A DNA stretch of 64,000 bases from Pseudobdellovibrionaceae bacterium (GTDB lineage Bacteria > Bdellovibrionota > Bdellovibrionia > Bdellovibrionales > Bdellovibrionaceae), in contig JAHBUV010000001.1 of NCBI GenBank assembly GCA_019637915.1, forward strand, positions 1,210,565 through 1,274,564, given 5' to 3'. The notes beneath the pieces were generated by a model, which saw only the letters and a program-made list of their open reading frames with translations, did no database searches and was not told the DNA's origin. Numbering within the stretch: position 1 is the stretch's first letter; every line of letters starts with the position of its first letter. A program made the translations under genes and the position numbers. Below are positions 44,256-53,006 of the stretch, piece after piece.

Positions 44256-45449
44256 TCACCAATTGATGTTCATGCGGATCGCGTACATGCGGTTTTCCGC
44301 CGGCGTGGAATAGGTGCCGACGTCCTCCCCGTAGGTCACGGCGTCCAGGTTGAAAACGCCCAGGAGGGCGCTGATCCCGGCGGTCAGGTAACCCTGGTTC
44401 AGGCCGACCCGGTAAGAGCCCTTCCACCAGCTGGCCACGGTCCAGTCGAACTCGAGCCCCAGGTGCAGGCTTTTGCGCAGGCTGATCGACGGATGCATGA
44501 GATCACGGAAGTCCATGACGCCGCGGCCGCCGAACAGCCACATCGAAGGGTATTCCCAGCGCGTGCCGACGTCGACGACCCGGTGGAGTTTCTCCGGCGG
44601 CTCGGTTTTCTCTTTGTTGAGCAGCTTCGAGGAGGTGGTGAATTTGGTCTCGGCCACGTTGCGCACCACCAGGCCGAAGCTCGGCCGGGTCAGTCGCAGC
44701 AGCGACAGGAAGCCCGCGTCCGGCAGGTTCGGCGTGTACAAAAGGCCCAGGTCGGCGTCGACGCCGAAACCTTCGCGCATGTCGCTTTCCTGGATCAGCT
44801 TCGAATCGCTGGCGAGTTCAATGAAATTGATTGATTTTGAAAAATAACCGCGGTTGATGAATTTCCCGGTCACGCCCCACGACAGCCGGCCGTTGGAGAA
44901 CCCCTTGTAGTCGTCGCCGTAACCCAGGGCCACGGTCGTGTCGGCGTAAACCGTCGTGTTGAGCGACGGGCCGACGCCCTGGTGGATGCTGCCCTCCAGG
45001 GTGACGTCCGCCGGGATGACGGCGATCCCCCAATTGGGGCGCACCAAGAAACCCGAAAAGGGCGTCAGCCGCAGACCGATGGTTTTCCCGTATTGCTTCT
45101 GCAGCAGATCGAACATGGCCTGCTGCTTGTCGGACTCGCTGCCCTGGGTGTCCTGGGCTTCACTGATCTCCTTGGTCAGGTCCGGCAGGCTCTTCGAAAT
45201 GCCGACGTCGATGAGCAGGTTCATCTCGCCGTCCTCCCGGCGGGCCAGGCCGGCGGGATTGTACAAGAGGGCGTTGTAATCGTTGGCCACGGCGACGAAA
45301 GCGTCCCCCATGCCCAAAGGACGTGTCCCGACATATTGATGGTGAATCCTGTAGCTGACCCCGGCGTCCTGCGCCTTCACCCAGGGTGAAAGCGAAATGG
45401 TCAGAAAGAACACCAAGCCCGCTTGGCGTGAAATCGTTCGTTGCGACAT
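44256..45449 (-). CDS. OM beta-barrel protein, first member of the cassette
   Basis: A 397-residue protein with a signal peptide (MSQRTISRQAGLVFFLTISLSPWVKA). Mature start GTRPLGMGDAFVAVANDYNALLYNPAGLA is the LGMG-x-A...D...NPA-x-L barrel motif. The C-terminus VTYGEDVGTYSTPAENRMYAIRMNINW matches the end of the 42341 protein and finishes with Trp. Inner strands include LRLTRPSFGLVVRNVAE and YRVGLNQGYLTAGISALLGVFNLDAVTYGEDVG. ATG 45449 has GGAGGG ten bases upstream; the open frame extends to 45467. First gene of a five-gene barrel-lipoprotein-barrel-lipoprotein-barrel run continuing into addB-addA. Confidence 0.82.
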   Translation of the reverse strand: MSQRTISRQAGLVFFLTISLSPWVKAQDAGVSYRIHHQYVGTRPLGMGDAFVAVANDYNALLYNPAGLARREDGEMNLLIDVGISKSLPDLTKEISEAQDTQGSESDKQQAMFDLLQKQYGKTIGLRLTPFSGFLVRPNWGIAVIPADVTLEGSIHQGVGPSLNTTVYADTTVALGYGDDYKGFSNGRLSWGVTGKFINRGYFSKSINFIELASDSKLIQESDMREGFGVDADLGLLYTPNLPDAGFLSLLRLTRPSFGLVVRNVAETKFTTSSKLLNKEKTEPPEKLHRVVDVGTRWEYPSMWLFGGRGVMDFRDLMHPSISLRKSLHLGLEFDWTVASWWKGSYRVGLNQGYLTAGISALLGVFNLDAVTYGEDVGTYSTPAENRMYAIRMNINW

Positions 45450-45505
45450 GAAGAAAGAGCCCTCCACCCTTCCAAAAATTTTATGCTTTGACTAGAATCC
45501 TGGGT

Positions 45506-46150
45506 ATGCGTCTTTTCTTCTTATTCTCTTTTTTGACCTTGGTCGGGATTTCCGCCCCCCATGCCGCGCCGAACCCCGGGATTCCGCGGCCCGCTCCGCC
45601 GGGAACGCGGGAGGAAGCCCCTCCCGCCGCGGCGGACGAAACGCGTTTGGAAGACCTGCGCTTGGCGGAGCCTCCCGGCGTGCCGCAAGCGCTGCCCGAT
45701 TCCGCGCGTCGGCGCCCACCCCTCGCGCCGCGCGCCGACCAGCATTGGCAGGTCAACACCGGCCTGCTGGGGGGTGCCTACCTGGACAAAAACAAAATCA
45801 CCAACTTCGGGTTCATCGGCGTCCAATGGCGGCGCGGGGCGGAGATCCAATCCACCTGGGATTTCGCGCTGGACCTGACCACCACGTCGGTGCTGCATTT
45901 TTCCTGCGGCCGCCGTTACCCTTGGGGCTATGACGGCCAATTCGCGCCTTACTGGAAGCTGGCTTTGAGCCAGACCGTGCCGTCCGACGAGTTTTTCGGC
46001 GGCCTCACCAACCTGGAGCGGGTGAAGGCCGTGGGCGCGCTGGGCCTGGGCGACCTGCGGGAAAGCTCGCCGCCGTGGAACGCCGAATTCGCCCTCGGCT
46101 GGGGCATGCGCGGACCGGGTTTCCAGCTCCGCGTCGGCCGCGGTTTCTAG
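45506..46150 (+). CDS. Secreted or OM protein of unknown function
   Basis: A 214-residue protein with a signal peptide (MRLFFLFSFLTLVGISAPHA). A Pro/Arg/Glu-rich linker (PNPGIPRPAPPGTREEAPPAA, about residues 20-80) precedes a compact beta-strand-rich domain (WQVNTGLLGGAYLDKNKITNFGFIGVQW ... FQLRVGRGF), ending in Phe like OM barrels. No recognised family. The start is ATG 45506; a possible -10 box TATGCT lies at 45482-45487. Divergent from the barrel/lipoprotein cassette and overlapping coaE tail-to-tail by four bases (CTAG). Confidence 0.7.
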   Translation: MRLFFLFSFLTLVGISAPHAAPNPGIPRPAPPGTREEAPPAAADETRLEDLRLAEPPGVPQALPDSARRRPPLAPRADQHWQVNTGLLGGAYLDKNKITNFGFIGVQWRRGAEIQSTWDFALDLTTTSVLHFSCGRRYPWGYDGQFAPYWKLALSQTVPSDEFFGGLTNLERVKAVGALGLGDLRESSPPWNAEFALGWGMRGPGFQLRVGRGF

Positions 46151-46731
46151 AGTTTCAGGATGAGTTCGTCGACCTGCCGCTCAAGGTGGGCCAGGTCGCC
46201 GTCGTTGCGCAGGACGAAATGCGCCAGGGATTCCTTCTCCAACAAAGGAAGTTGAGAGGCCAGGCGGCGGTCGATTTCGGCGTCATCCCAGGCGTTGCGC
46301 GATTTCATGCGCGAGCGCTGCAGGTCCGGCGTGGCGCTGACGACGACGACGGCGTCGAAACCCTCGAGCTTTTTCTCGAACAGCAGAGGCACGTCGTAAA
46401 AGGCCATGCGGAAACCCTGGGTCGACAGCAGGCGCCGCCGCGAGGCCACTTCGGCCTGGACCAAAGGATGGATCAGGCTCTCGAGACGGGAAAGTTTCAG
46501 GCCGTCGCCGAACACCCGCCGTCCCAATTCGCGACGGTCGAGCTCCCCGTCCGGTCCGCGCAGATCGGCCCCGAACTCGCGCAGCACCGCCGTTTGTCCG
46601 GGCGTTCCGGGCGCCACCACCCGGCGGGCGATGTCATCGGCGTCGATCACCGGCCAACCTTTGGTCCGGAGCATCCCCGCCACCGTGCTTTTGCCGGAAG
46701 CCAGACCTCCGGTCAGTCCGATCCATTTCAT
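46147..46731 (-). CDS. coaE: Dephospho-CoA kinase
   Basis: A 194-residue P-loop kinase for the last step of coenzyme A synthesis. It begins WIGLTGGLASGKSTVAGML (Walker A) and continues with WPVIDADDIARRVV, LSRLESLIHPLVQ (the conserved HP after the CoA domain), YDVPLLFEKKLEGFDAVVVVSA and a C-terminal R-x-x-Q-like segment. Length is normal. It is a single minus-strand gene, divergent from the Ser/Thr kinase (41-base gap) and overlapping the upstream plus-strand gene at the stop codons. Confidence 0.95.
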   Translation of the reverse strand: MKWIGLTGGLASGKSTVAGMLRTKGWPVIDADDIARRVVAPGTPGQTAVLREFGADLRGPDGELDRRELGRRVFGDGLKLSRLESLIHPLVQAEVASRRRLLSTQGFRMAFYDVPLLFEKKLEGFDAVVVVSATPDLQRSRMKSRNAWDDAEIDRRLASQLPLLEKESLAHFVLRNDGDLAHLERQVDELILKL

Positions 46732-46772
46732 ATTCTCTCTTCAGAACACCAGGGAAAACGCCGACATGGTTC

Positions 46773-48662
46773 ATGATGTCCCAGTTCGAACGCTTCGGCA
46801 AATATATCCTGCTCGAGAAGCTCGCCGCCGGCGGGATGGCCGAGATTTACCTGGCGAAATCGCTGGGCGCCCAAGGCGTGAACAAGTTCCTCGCCGTCAA
46901 GCGCGTGCTCCCGCAATTCAGCGAAAATCCCGAATTCAAGGAGATGTTCCGCGAGGAGGCCCGGGTCTCGGTGAACCTGCGCCACTCGAACGTCGTGCCG
47001 ATCTTCGATTTCGGCGAGGAGAAAAACCAGTTCTACCTGGTCATGGAGTACGTCGAGGGTCGCAACCTGCGCCAGATCCTCAATGAACTCAAGAAACACC
47101 AGGTGCAGTTCTCCATCGAGCAGATCTGCTACGTCATCCGCGAAGCCGCCGGCGGCCTCGATCACGCCCACCGCTGCATCGACGGCTCCACCGGCCGGCC
47201 GCTCAACATCATCCATCGCGACATCAGCCCCCAGAACATCATGGTGAGCTTCGAAGGCGAAGTGAAGATCATCGACTTCGGGATCGCCAAGGCTGAAAGC
47301 CAGGTCGAAGCGACGAAGGCCGGCACCCTCAAGGGCAAATTCGGTTACATGAGCCCCGAGCAGGCCGACGGCCACCAGATCGACGTGCGCACGGACATTT
47401 TCTCCCTGGGCATCGTCTTCTGGGAGTTGCTGGCCAACGACCGCCTGTTCACGGCGAGCTCCGAGGCGGCGATCCTGCGCAAGATCCGCGAGTGCCAGAT
47501 CCCCTCGATCCGGAAAATCAACCCCAACGTCCCGCCGGAACTCGAGAAGATCGTCAACAAGGTCCTCGCCAAAGACCCGAACCTGCGCTACCAGACGGCG
47601 GCGGCCCTGCACAAGGACCTCAACCGCTTTCTGAACACGCAATACCCGGATTTCAACGCCCAGGATTTCGCCGTCTTCGTGAAGAACACCTTCGCCTCGA
47701 CCTACCAGGAGTCGCGCCGCAAGCTCGTCGATTACGCGAAAGCCCAGAACGGCGACCCCCGGGAAAGCACCGGCAGCGGCGTCCGCGCCGCCGCCCGCAA
47801 CGACGCCACCGTCATCGACCACAGTCTGCCGGCGGAAATCGAAAACCTGAATCTCGACACCTCGACCGCCATCAAGGTGGAGCTGCAGCAAAAAGGCCGT
47901 CACACGCGCGCCGCCGCGGCCAAGTGGAACAATGGCGGCATCGGCCCGGCGCAGCCCTGGCCCATGAACCCCAACCACACGGGAACGCGCGCCCCGATCC
48001 CCGATTTTTCCCGTCCCAGCGGTTTGTTCGACAAGATCCTCGGGCTGACCATGCCGGCCGCGATCATCGCCATCTTCGCGATCGGCGGCTGGTGGGCCTG
48101 GAGCAACGGCCTGGTGGCCGAACTCTTCGCGTCGAACCCGGTGAACGCCGTCACGGAACAGAAAAAAGACAGCGGCACCGTGGAGCCCGCCTCCAGCGCC
48201 ATGTACCGCGTGACCATCACCTCCGAACCCATGGGCGCGCGCATTTTCTTCGACGGCGAGGACCAGAAGAAGTTCACGCCCTACATGCTGGACATGCCGA
48301 GCGGCCGCGTCCACCACATCACGCTGAAGCGCGAGGGTTATTACCCCCATGAAAGCGATTTCACCCCGGTGAAGGACGCGCAGACCCTGAAGGCCACGCT
48401 GCAGCCCCTGGGCCGCGCCGCCTACGTGACGATCTCGCTGGTGAACGGCGGCAACAACCCGGTCCTGGAAGTGAACGGCCGGCGCCTCGGCGAAAAAATC
48501 ACCGATCGTTTGGTCCAGCCCTACCCGATCCCCGCCGGAGTCCCGGTGCAGATCCGCGCCCGCAATTCGTTCACGGGCGCCATGGCCGAACAAACCGTCA
48601 CTTTGCAGCCGGAACAGCGCAAGAACGTCGAGCTGATTCTCGGCACCACCCCGGCGCGATGA
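46773..48662 (+). CDS. Ser/Thr protein kinase with a transmembrane segment and PEGA-like domain
   Basis: A 629-residue PknB-type kinase. Gly-loop AAGGMAEIYLAK, Lys43 in LAVKRV, catalytic loop HRDISPQN (Asp150), DFGIAKAE (Asp168), and SPEQADG as activation-loop end. A linker with basic and Pro-rich stretches precedes one membrane helix (about residues 428-447, IAIFAIGGWWAW). The periplasmic part has one or two PEGA-like units (VTITSEPMGARIFFDGEDQ ... YVTISLVNGGNNPVLEVNGRRLGE). The stop overlaps the next ATG (ATGA), coupling it to an acyl-CoA ligase. Starts with ATG-ATG after CATGGTTC; no strong ribosome-binding site seen. Confidence 0.93.
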   Translation: MMSQFERFGKYILLEKLAAGGMAEIYLAKSLGAQGVNKFLAVKRVLPQFSENPEFKEMFREEARVSVNLRHSNVVPIFDFGEEKNQFYLVMEYVEGRNLRQILNELKKHQVQFSIEQICYVIREAAGGLDHAHRCIDGSTGRPLNIIHRDISPQNIMVSFEGEVKIIDFGIAKAESQVEATKAGTLKGKFGYMSPEQADGHQIDVRTDIFSLGIVFWELLANDRLFTASSEAAILRKIRECQIPSIRKINPNVPPELEKIVNKVLAKDPNLRYQTAAALHKDLNRFLNTQYPDFNAQDFAVFVKNTFASTYQESRRKLVDYAKAQNGDPRESTGSGVRAAARNDATVIDHSLPAEIENLNLDTSTAIKVELQQKGRHTRAAAAKWNNGGIGPAQPWPMNPNHTGTRAPIPDFSRPSGLFDKILGLTMPAAIIAIFAIGGWWAWSNGLVAELFASNPVNAVTEQKKDSGTVEPASSAMYRVTITSEPMGARIFFDGEDQKKFTPYMLDMPSGRVHHITLKREGYYPHESDFTPVKDAQTLKATLQPLGRAAYVTISLVNGGNNPVLEVNGRRLGEKITDRLVQPYPIPAGVPVQIRARNSFTGAMAEQTVTLQPEQRKNVELILGTTPAR

Positions 48663-50440
48663 AAACCCCTGAAACGCTCGCCCACTGCTGGCTCGCCATG
48701 CGCGAAAGGCCCGCTTCCGCCACCGCCGTGCGCGTGAAACGCGGCGATTCCTGGAAAGACATCTCCTGGGACGAATACGCCCGCGATATCGAGCTCGCCG
48801 CCGCCGGGCTGCTGTCCCTGGGCGTGCGCCCCGGCGATCGCGTCGCCATCATGTCGGAAACGCGCTACGAATGGGCCTGCGCGGATTTCGCCGTCATGTG
48901 CGTCGGCGCCGTCACCGTGCCGGTTTACGCGAACAACACGCCCGAAGACTGCGCCTACATCCTGAACGATTCCGGCGCGCGCGTCCTGTTCATCGAGAAC
49001 CGCGCCAGCGGCCGCGCCTGGAGGAAAATCAGCGGCGACTGCCCCTCCGTGGAAAAAACCGTCTGCTTCGAGAAGAACGCCGCCGGTGACGACGATCTCG
49101 CCTGGGAATCCCTGCTCGAGGAGGGCCGCTCCCGCCTGCGCGCCGACCCCGGGGCGGTGACCCGCCTCGCCGCCGCCCGGCGCGCCGACGACTTCGCGAC
49201 CTTGATTTACACCTCCGGGACCACCGGCCGCCCGAAAGGCGTGGTCCTGCGCCACGAGCAGGGCGTCTCCGAAGTGTCGGACGCCTTCACTTACGTGGGC
49301 GTCACCGCCCAGGACGTGAGCTTGAGCTTCCTCCCCTACGCCCACGTCCTCGGGCGCATTGAAATGTGGGGCCACGCCTGGATCGGCTTCACCATGGCCT
49401 TCGCCGAGAGCATCGAAAAAGTCCGCGCCAACCTGCAGGACATCCGCCCCACCATCCTGGTCGCCGTGCCCCGCATCTTCGAAAAAATCCACGCCGGCAT
49501 CCACACGCAAATGGAAAACCAGCTGGTGAAAAAAAAGCTTTTCGACTGGGCCATCGACGTCGGCCAGCAGGTCGGCGAGCTGCGTATGACCAGGCAGATC
49601 ATCCCGTTGAGCCTGCTGGCGCGCTACGAGGCCGCGCGCCGCCTGGTGCTTGACCGCATCAAGGACGCTTTCGGCGGACGCCTGCGTTTCGCGATCAGCG
49701 GCGGCGCCCCCCTGGCCGAGGAGATCTCGCGCTTTTTCCACGCCGCCGGCGTGCTCATCCTCGAAGGGTACGGCATGACCGAGACGACGGCCGCCATCAC
49801 CGTCAACGCGCCCTTCAACTATCGTTTCGGTTCCGTCGGCCGTCCCCTGCCGGAAGTGCGGCTGCGCATCGCCGCGGACGGCGAAGTGCTGGTGAAGAGC
49901 AAAAAAGTCACCCGCGAATACTACAAAAACCCCGAGGCGACGGCCGCCGTCCTGAAAGACGGCTGGTTCCACACCGGCGACATCGGCCATCTCCTGCCCG
50001 GCGGCGATCTGCGGATCACCGACCGCAAGAAAGACCTGATCAAAACCGCCGGCGGCAAGTACGTCGCCCCCCAGCGCATCGAAGGTCTTTTGAAGATGAA
50101 CCCCCTGGTCAGTCACGTCCTCGTGCACGGCGATCAACGCAAATACGTCGTGGCTTTGCTGTCGCCGGACCGCGCCGCTTTGGAAAAATTCGCCCGCGAT
50201 CAGGGCATCGCTTTCCGGGAGTGGACGGAGCTGCTGAAAAACCCGAAGGTGCTGGACCAGTTCCGCCAGGGCGTGGCCCAGGCCAACGAGCGGCTGGCGA
50301 GCTTCGAGTCCGTGAAGCGCTTCGCGGTCCTGCCGGTGGAATTCAGCGTCGAGGGCGGGGAACTGACGCCCTCGCTGAAAGTGAAACGCAAAGTCCTGGA
50401 TGAGAGGTTCCGCGACCGCATCGAGGCGCTGTATTCTTAG
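48659..50440 (+). CDS. Long-chain-type AMP-forming acyl-CoA synthetase
   Basis: A 593-residue adenylate-forming enzyme. It has the P-loop LIYTSGTTGRPKGVVLRH, YGMTETT, the ATP-binding GWFHTGDIG, and the hinge DRKKDLIKTAGGKYVAPQRIE. Length and order fit long-chain acyl-CoA ligases (FadD15/ACSL-like). It activates fatty acids to acyl-CoA for lipid metabolism. No signal peptide. The ATG overlaps the kinase stop (ATGA), so the two are co-translated, which hints at regulation of fatty-acid activation by phosphorylation or at a shared stimulus; this is inference. Confidence 0.93.
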   Translation: MKTPETLAHCWLAMRERPASATAVRVKRGDSWKDISWDEYARDIELAAAGLLSLGVRPGDRVAIMSETRYEWACADFAVMCVGAVTVPVYANNTPEDCAYILNDSGARVLFIENRASGRAWRKISGDCPSVEKTVCFEKNAAGDDDLAWESLLEEGRSRLRADPGAVTRLAAARRADDFATLIYTSGTTGRPKGVVLRHEQGVSEVSDAFTYVGVTAQDVSLSFLPYAHVLGRIEMWGHAWIGFTMAFAESIEKVRANLQDIRPTILVAVPRIFEKIHAGIHTQMENQLVKKKLFDWAIDVGQQVGELRMTRQIIPLSLLARYEAARRLVLDRIKDAFGGRLRFAISGGAPLAEEISRFFHAAGVLILEGYGMTETTAAITVNAPFNYRFGSVGRPLPEVRLRIAADGEVLVKSKKVTREYYKNPEATAAVLKDGWFHTGDIGHLLPGGDLRITDRKKDLIKTAGGKYVAPQRIEGLLKMNPLVSHVLVHGDQRKYVVALLSPDRAALEKFARDQGIAFREWTELLKNPKVLDQFRQGVAQANERLASFESVKRFAVLPVEFSVEGGELTPSLKVKRKVLDERFRDRIEALYS

Positions 50441-50458
50441 GCGTCCCGATCCGGGACT

Positions 50459-50489
50459 GTCGATCAGCTTTTCGACAACGTCGAAAGCT
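50459..50489. repeat. TGTCGA...TCGACA element and overlapping imperfect hairpin
   Basis: TGTCGA (50459-50464) and TCGACA (50472-50477) are the same inverted pair as at 21-39 and 32277-32297 but with a seven-base gap. Overlapping it, AGCTTTTCGAC and GTCGAAAGCT (about 50466-50489) form an imperfect hairpin with one bulged T. It lies 92-110 bases before the GTG start of the lipoprotein at 50569, similar to the 94 bases at 32277. Confidence 0.55.
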
Positions 50490-50568
50490 TCAACGGTCAG
50501 ATCATCGGGAAGGGGCGCCGGGCCGGACCGTTTTTTGCTCTGAAAAGTGGGATCCCGGGGGAGAAACC

Positions 50569-51663
50569 GTGAAAAAGCTCTCTTTGTCTCAAATGAAGAT
50601 CCTGGCCGTCGCCGCCTTGAGCCTGGCGATGGTGATGAGCTTTCAGAATTGCGCCAAGACTTCGCCGCAAAACGCCGGCGACGGTTCCGGCGGCGACTCC
50701 GACCTTCTTCTCAACGATCCTTTGAAACCCGCGCAGAGCAACGCCCCGATCGGCGGCGGCGATCAGATCGGCGCCCTTTATCATCTCGTCGGCTTGGTCG
50801 ATCCCGCCGGCGAAAAACCGCGCGTTTTCACGGCCGGCGCCTTCACCCTGCGTTTTTCCTCCAGCGACGACCTGAGCACGCAAAACGCCGGGGCGGCGGC
50901 GGCGGCGGCTCTGGACATCGTCATGAAGGATGTGACCTTCCAGGCGACGTCCGGCTGCTCCCGCCAGCACATCGGCATGGGCCGCATGGCCCGCTTCAAA
51001 AACCTGCCCCTGCGCACCGGCGCCCTGGAACTGAAAGTGTCTTCGAGCCGGGACATCGCCACCCTCGCGCCCTGCGGACTGGACTTGTCGGCCGAGGATC
51101 AGAGCCTCGTGGACATGGATTCCTTCGCGGGCGTCCTTGAAAGCGCCCGCGCCTACGCCATTCAGGGAATGCGCCTGTATTTCCTCGACGGCCAGGGACG
51201 CCAGGCGGTTTTTCAAAGGGTCGACGCCGACGCCCAGGAAAGCCTGAAGGAACTGATCGCCTCGTGGTCCTCGAAAACCCTCTTGGCGAAAAGCTTCCTC
51301 TACCCGGATGGCTGCCAGGACAACCACCCCGACGCCCAAGGCCGCATGGCCCTGGAATGCAAGCAGTTGGTCACGGAAAAATCGTTCGTGAGAACGCACT
51401 CATTCAAATTGCTTTCCGCCCGCCAAGTGGAGATCCAATTGGCTTGCGGCCCGACCCTGATCGCGACGTTGGGGGCCGATGCCGTTCTTTCCGACGTCCG
51501 TCAGAAAAACCCGGAGGAGATCCACGCGCAGGGCTGCGAAAGCCTGGCCATGAAAGAATCCGGCGAGATCACGGCGATCCTGAACCGTCAACCGCGGGCC
51601 CGATGGGACGGACGGCAAGCGGTCCTCACCACGCCCGCGGGCATCCAGCTATTTCTCGAGTAA
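50569..51663 (+). CDS. Lipoprotein of unknown function
   Basis: A 364-residue predicted lipoprotein. The N-terminal signal (MKKLSLSQMKILAVAALSLAMVMSFQNC) ends in FQNC, a lipobox variant often seen in Bdellovibrio-type proteins (general knowledge). The mature part is a mixed fold with several Cys (SGCSRQ, LAPCGLDL, DGCQDN, LECKQL, LACGPT, QGCESL), suggesting disulfides. No named domain recognised. It starts with GTG 50569 after GGGGGAG, and is preceded by the TGTCGA element. Its 3' end overlaps the minus-strand gene at 51649 by 15 bases. Confidence 0.78.
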   Translation: MKKLSLSQMKILAVAALSLAMVMSFQNCAKTSPQNAGDGSGGDSDLLLNDPLKPAQSNAPIGGGDQIGALYHLVGLVDPAGEKPRVFTAGAFTLRFSSSDDLSTQNAGAAAAAALDIVMKDVTFQATSGCSRQHIGMGRMARFKNLPLRTGALELKVSSSRDIATLAPCGLDLSAEDQSLVDMDSFAGVLESARAYAIQGMRLYFLDGQGRQAVFQRVDADAQESLKELIASWSSKTLLAKSFLYPDGCQDNHPDAQGRMALECKQLVTEKSFVRTHSFKLLSARQVEIQLACGPTLIATLGADAVLSDVRQKNPEEIHAQGCESLAMKESGEITAILNRQPRARWDGRQAVLTTPAGIQLFLE

Positions 51664-52239
51664 GGCTTCCACCGCGTCGATGTGCCAGCGCCAGCGGCTC
51701 TCGGTCGTGACGACGCTGTCGTAATGGCGCAGGAGCTTGGCGTTTTCAACGACCAGCCACAGTCCCTCGCCCGGTCCGGGCAGTTGCAGCTTCACCATGC
51801 CGCCGGCCATTTCAAAATAGCGGTAGCGATCGAAAAGGCCGCCGTTCCAACGGCCCTTCTGGCGGATCTCCCACTCCGTCAGGATGTCGCCTTTCGAGAC
51901 GACCGACGGGGCGGCGACGCGGGCCATGAGCTCGATGCGCAGACCCTGATTCTGGCGCGCCACACGGTCCAAGGAGGCGCGCGGGATGTCGGAGGCGCGG
52001 CCGAAGCTCAGGCAACGGGTGGTCACGCCGCTGGCGTTCTGGCATTGCGCCCCCGCCGCCTGCAGCATTTTGAGACGGGCCTCCGAATCCGGCAGGCGCG
52101 CGTCGATGACGTCGATGGTCCGCCGGGCCAACGGATTCAATTGACCGCGGAATTGATAAACGCCTTGCAGTTCCAGAGGCGCGCCCCAGGCCGTCCCGGC
52201 CACGAGCAAGACCGCCCCCATGATCCCCATTCGGCCCAT
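51649..52239 (-). CDS. Secreted protein of unknown function
   Basis: A 196-residue protein with a signal peptide (MGRMGIMGAVLLVAGTAWG). The start is ATG 52239 with AGGGGG upstream; the in-frame codons beyond 52239 have no ribosome-binding site. The mature part contains one disulfide-sized Cys pair (CQNASGVTTRC) and a strand-rich end (WLVVENAKLLRHYDSVVTTESRWRWHIDAVEALLEK). Not recognised. Follows the barrel at 52254 on the same strand (14-base gap), so it is probably the third gene of the AMIN/barrel/secreted-protein unit. Confidence 0.72.
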   Translation of the reverse strand: MGRMGIMGAVLLVAGTAWGAPLELQGVYQFRGQLNPLARRTIDVIDARLPDSEARLKMLQAAGAQCQNASGVTTRCLSFGRASDIPRASLDRVARQNQGLRIELMARVAAPSVVSKGDILTEWEIRQKGRWNGGLFDRYRYFEMAGGMVKLQLPGPGEGLWLVVENAKLLRHYDSVVTTESRWRWHIDAVEALLEK

Positions 52240-52253
52240 GGTTCCCCCTCTTT

Positions 52254-53006
52254 TTAGAAAAGCCACCAGCGAGCACCAAGACTGACATAGGCCCCGGAAA
52301 AATCAAGCTTGCGGTTGTCGCCGCCGTCTCGCTTCACCGTGTCCCCGGCCGAGCGGGAGGCGGAGGAAAAATCCGCCGCCACGTCCTTGCCGTAAGTGAG
52401 TTGATCGAAAACCAGTTTGCGGTAGCCGACTTCCAGGAGCACCGAGGTGGTGTCGAAAGCGGCGAGCTCGTAACCGAGCGCGCCGCCGTAGGCGCTGGCG
52501 CCGCCCTTGTACTGCATTTCAAAATCGGCGTTCGGCGCCACCGTCAGGTTCGTGTAGGTGTTGGTGACGGTGACGCTGGCCTGGCCGGCGAAACCCGACA
52601 GGTAAAGCCGGTAGGAGTTGCGGGTCACGAAGTTCATCTCGAGCGCGATCTTCGGCATGACGCCCAGGATGTCGCTCTTCACGCCGTACAGCTCGGCGCC
52701 GCCCGCGTCCGTCGCCGTCGCGTTCACCACGGCGGGCTTCAGGATCTCGAGCCCGAAGCGCCAGCTGATGACGGACGTCGTGTAGACGAAGCCGAATTCG
52801 GCGACGATGTTCTGATCGATCTTGCCGCTGTAACCGGTGGCGGCGCTCTCCCCGGCGAAGGCGCCGTCGGCCGCGGCCGACGGGCCGTAGGAGAAATTCA
52901 GGTAGGAGGCGAAACTTTCGCGCTTCAGATCGAAGACCCGCGCCACGGCGAAATCCGGCGCGAGGGCGAAAACCCCGAAAAAAACGGCCAGCACCCCCGC
53001 CTTCAC
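52254..53006 (-). CDS. Outer-membrane beta-barrel-like protein
   Basis: A 250-residue protein with a signal (MKAGVLAVFFGVFALAPDFAVA). The mature sequence alternates polar/nonpolar residues with many Tyr/Gly (SFASYLNFSYGPSAAADGAFAG, YRLYLSGFAGQASVTVTNTYTNLTVAPNADFEMQY) and ends ARWWLF, an OM-type aromatic C-terminus. About eight strands could be built. No family recognised. The GTG at 53006 overlaps the stop of the AMIN gene (GTGA), so they are coupled. It may be a small barrel working with the AMIN protein at peptidoglycan. Confidence 0.75.
   Translation of the reverse strand: MKAGVLAVFFGVFALAPDFAVARVFDLKRESFASYLNFSYGPSAAADGAFAGESAATGYSGKIDQNIVAEFGFVYTTSVISWRFGLEILKPAVVNATATDAGGAELYGVKSDILGVMPKIALEMNFVTRNSYRLYLSGFAGQASVTVTNTYTNLTVAPNADFEMQYKGGASAYGGALGYELAAFDTTSVLLEVGYRKLVFDQLTYGKDVAADFSSASRSAGDTVKRDGGDNRKLDFSGAYVSLGARWWLF

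Noticed and set aside
46728-48593. A 621-codon minus-strand open frame opposite the Ser/Thr kinase gene.
   Set aside because: It is antisense to a well-supported kinase, and its Asp/Val/Gly/His-rich composition has no recognisable domain.
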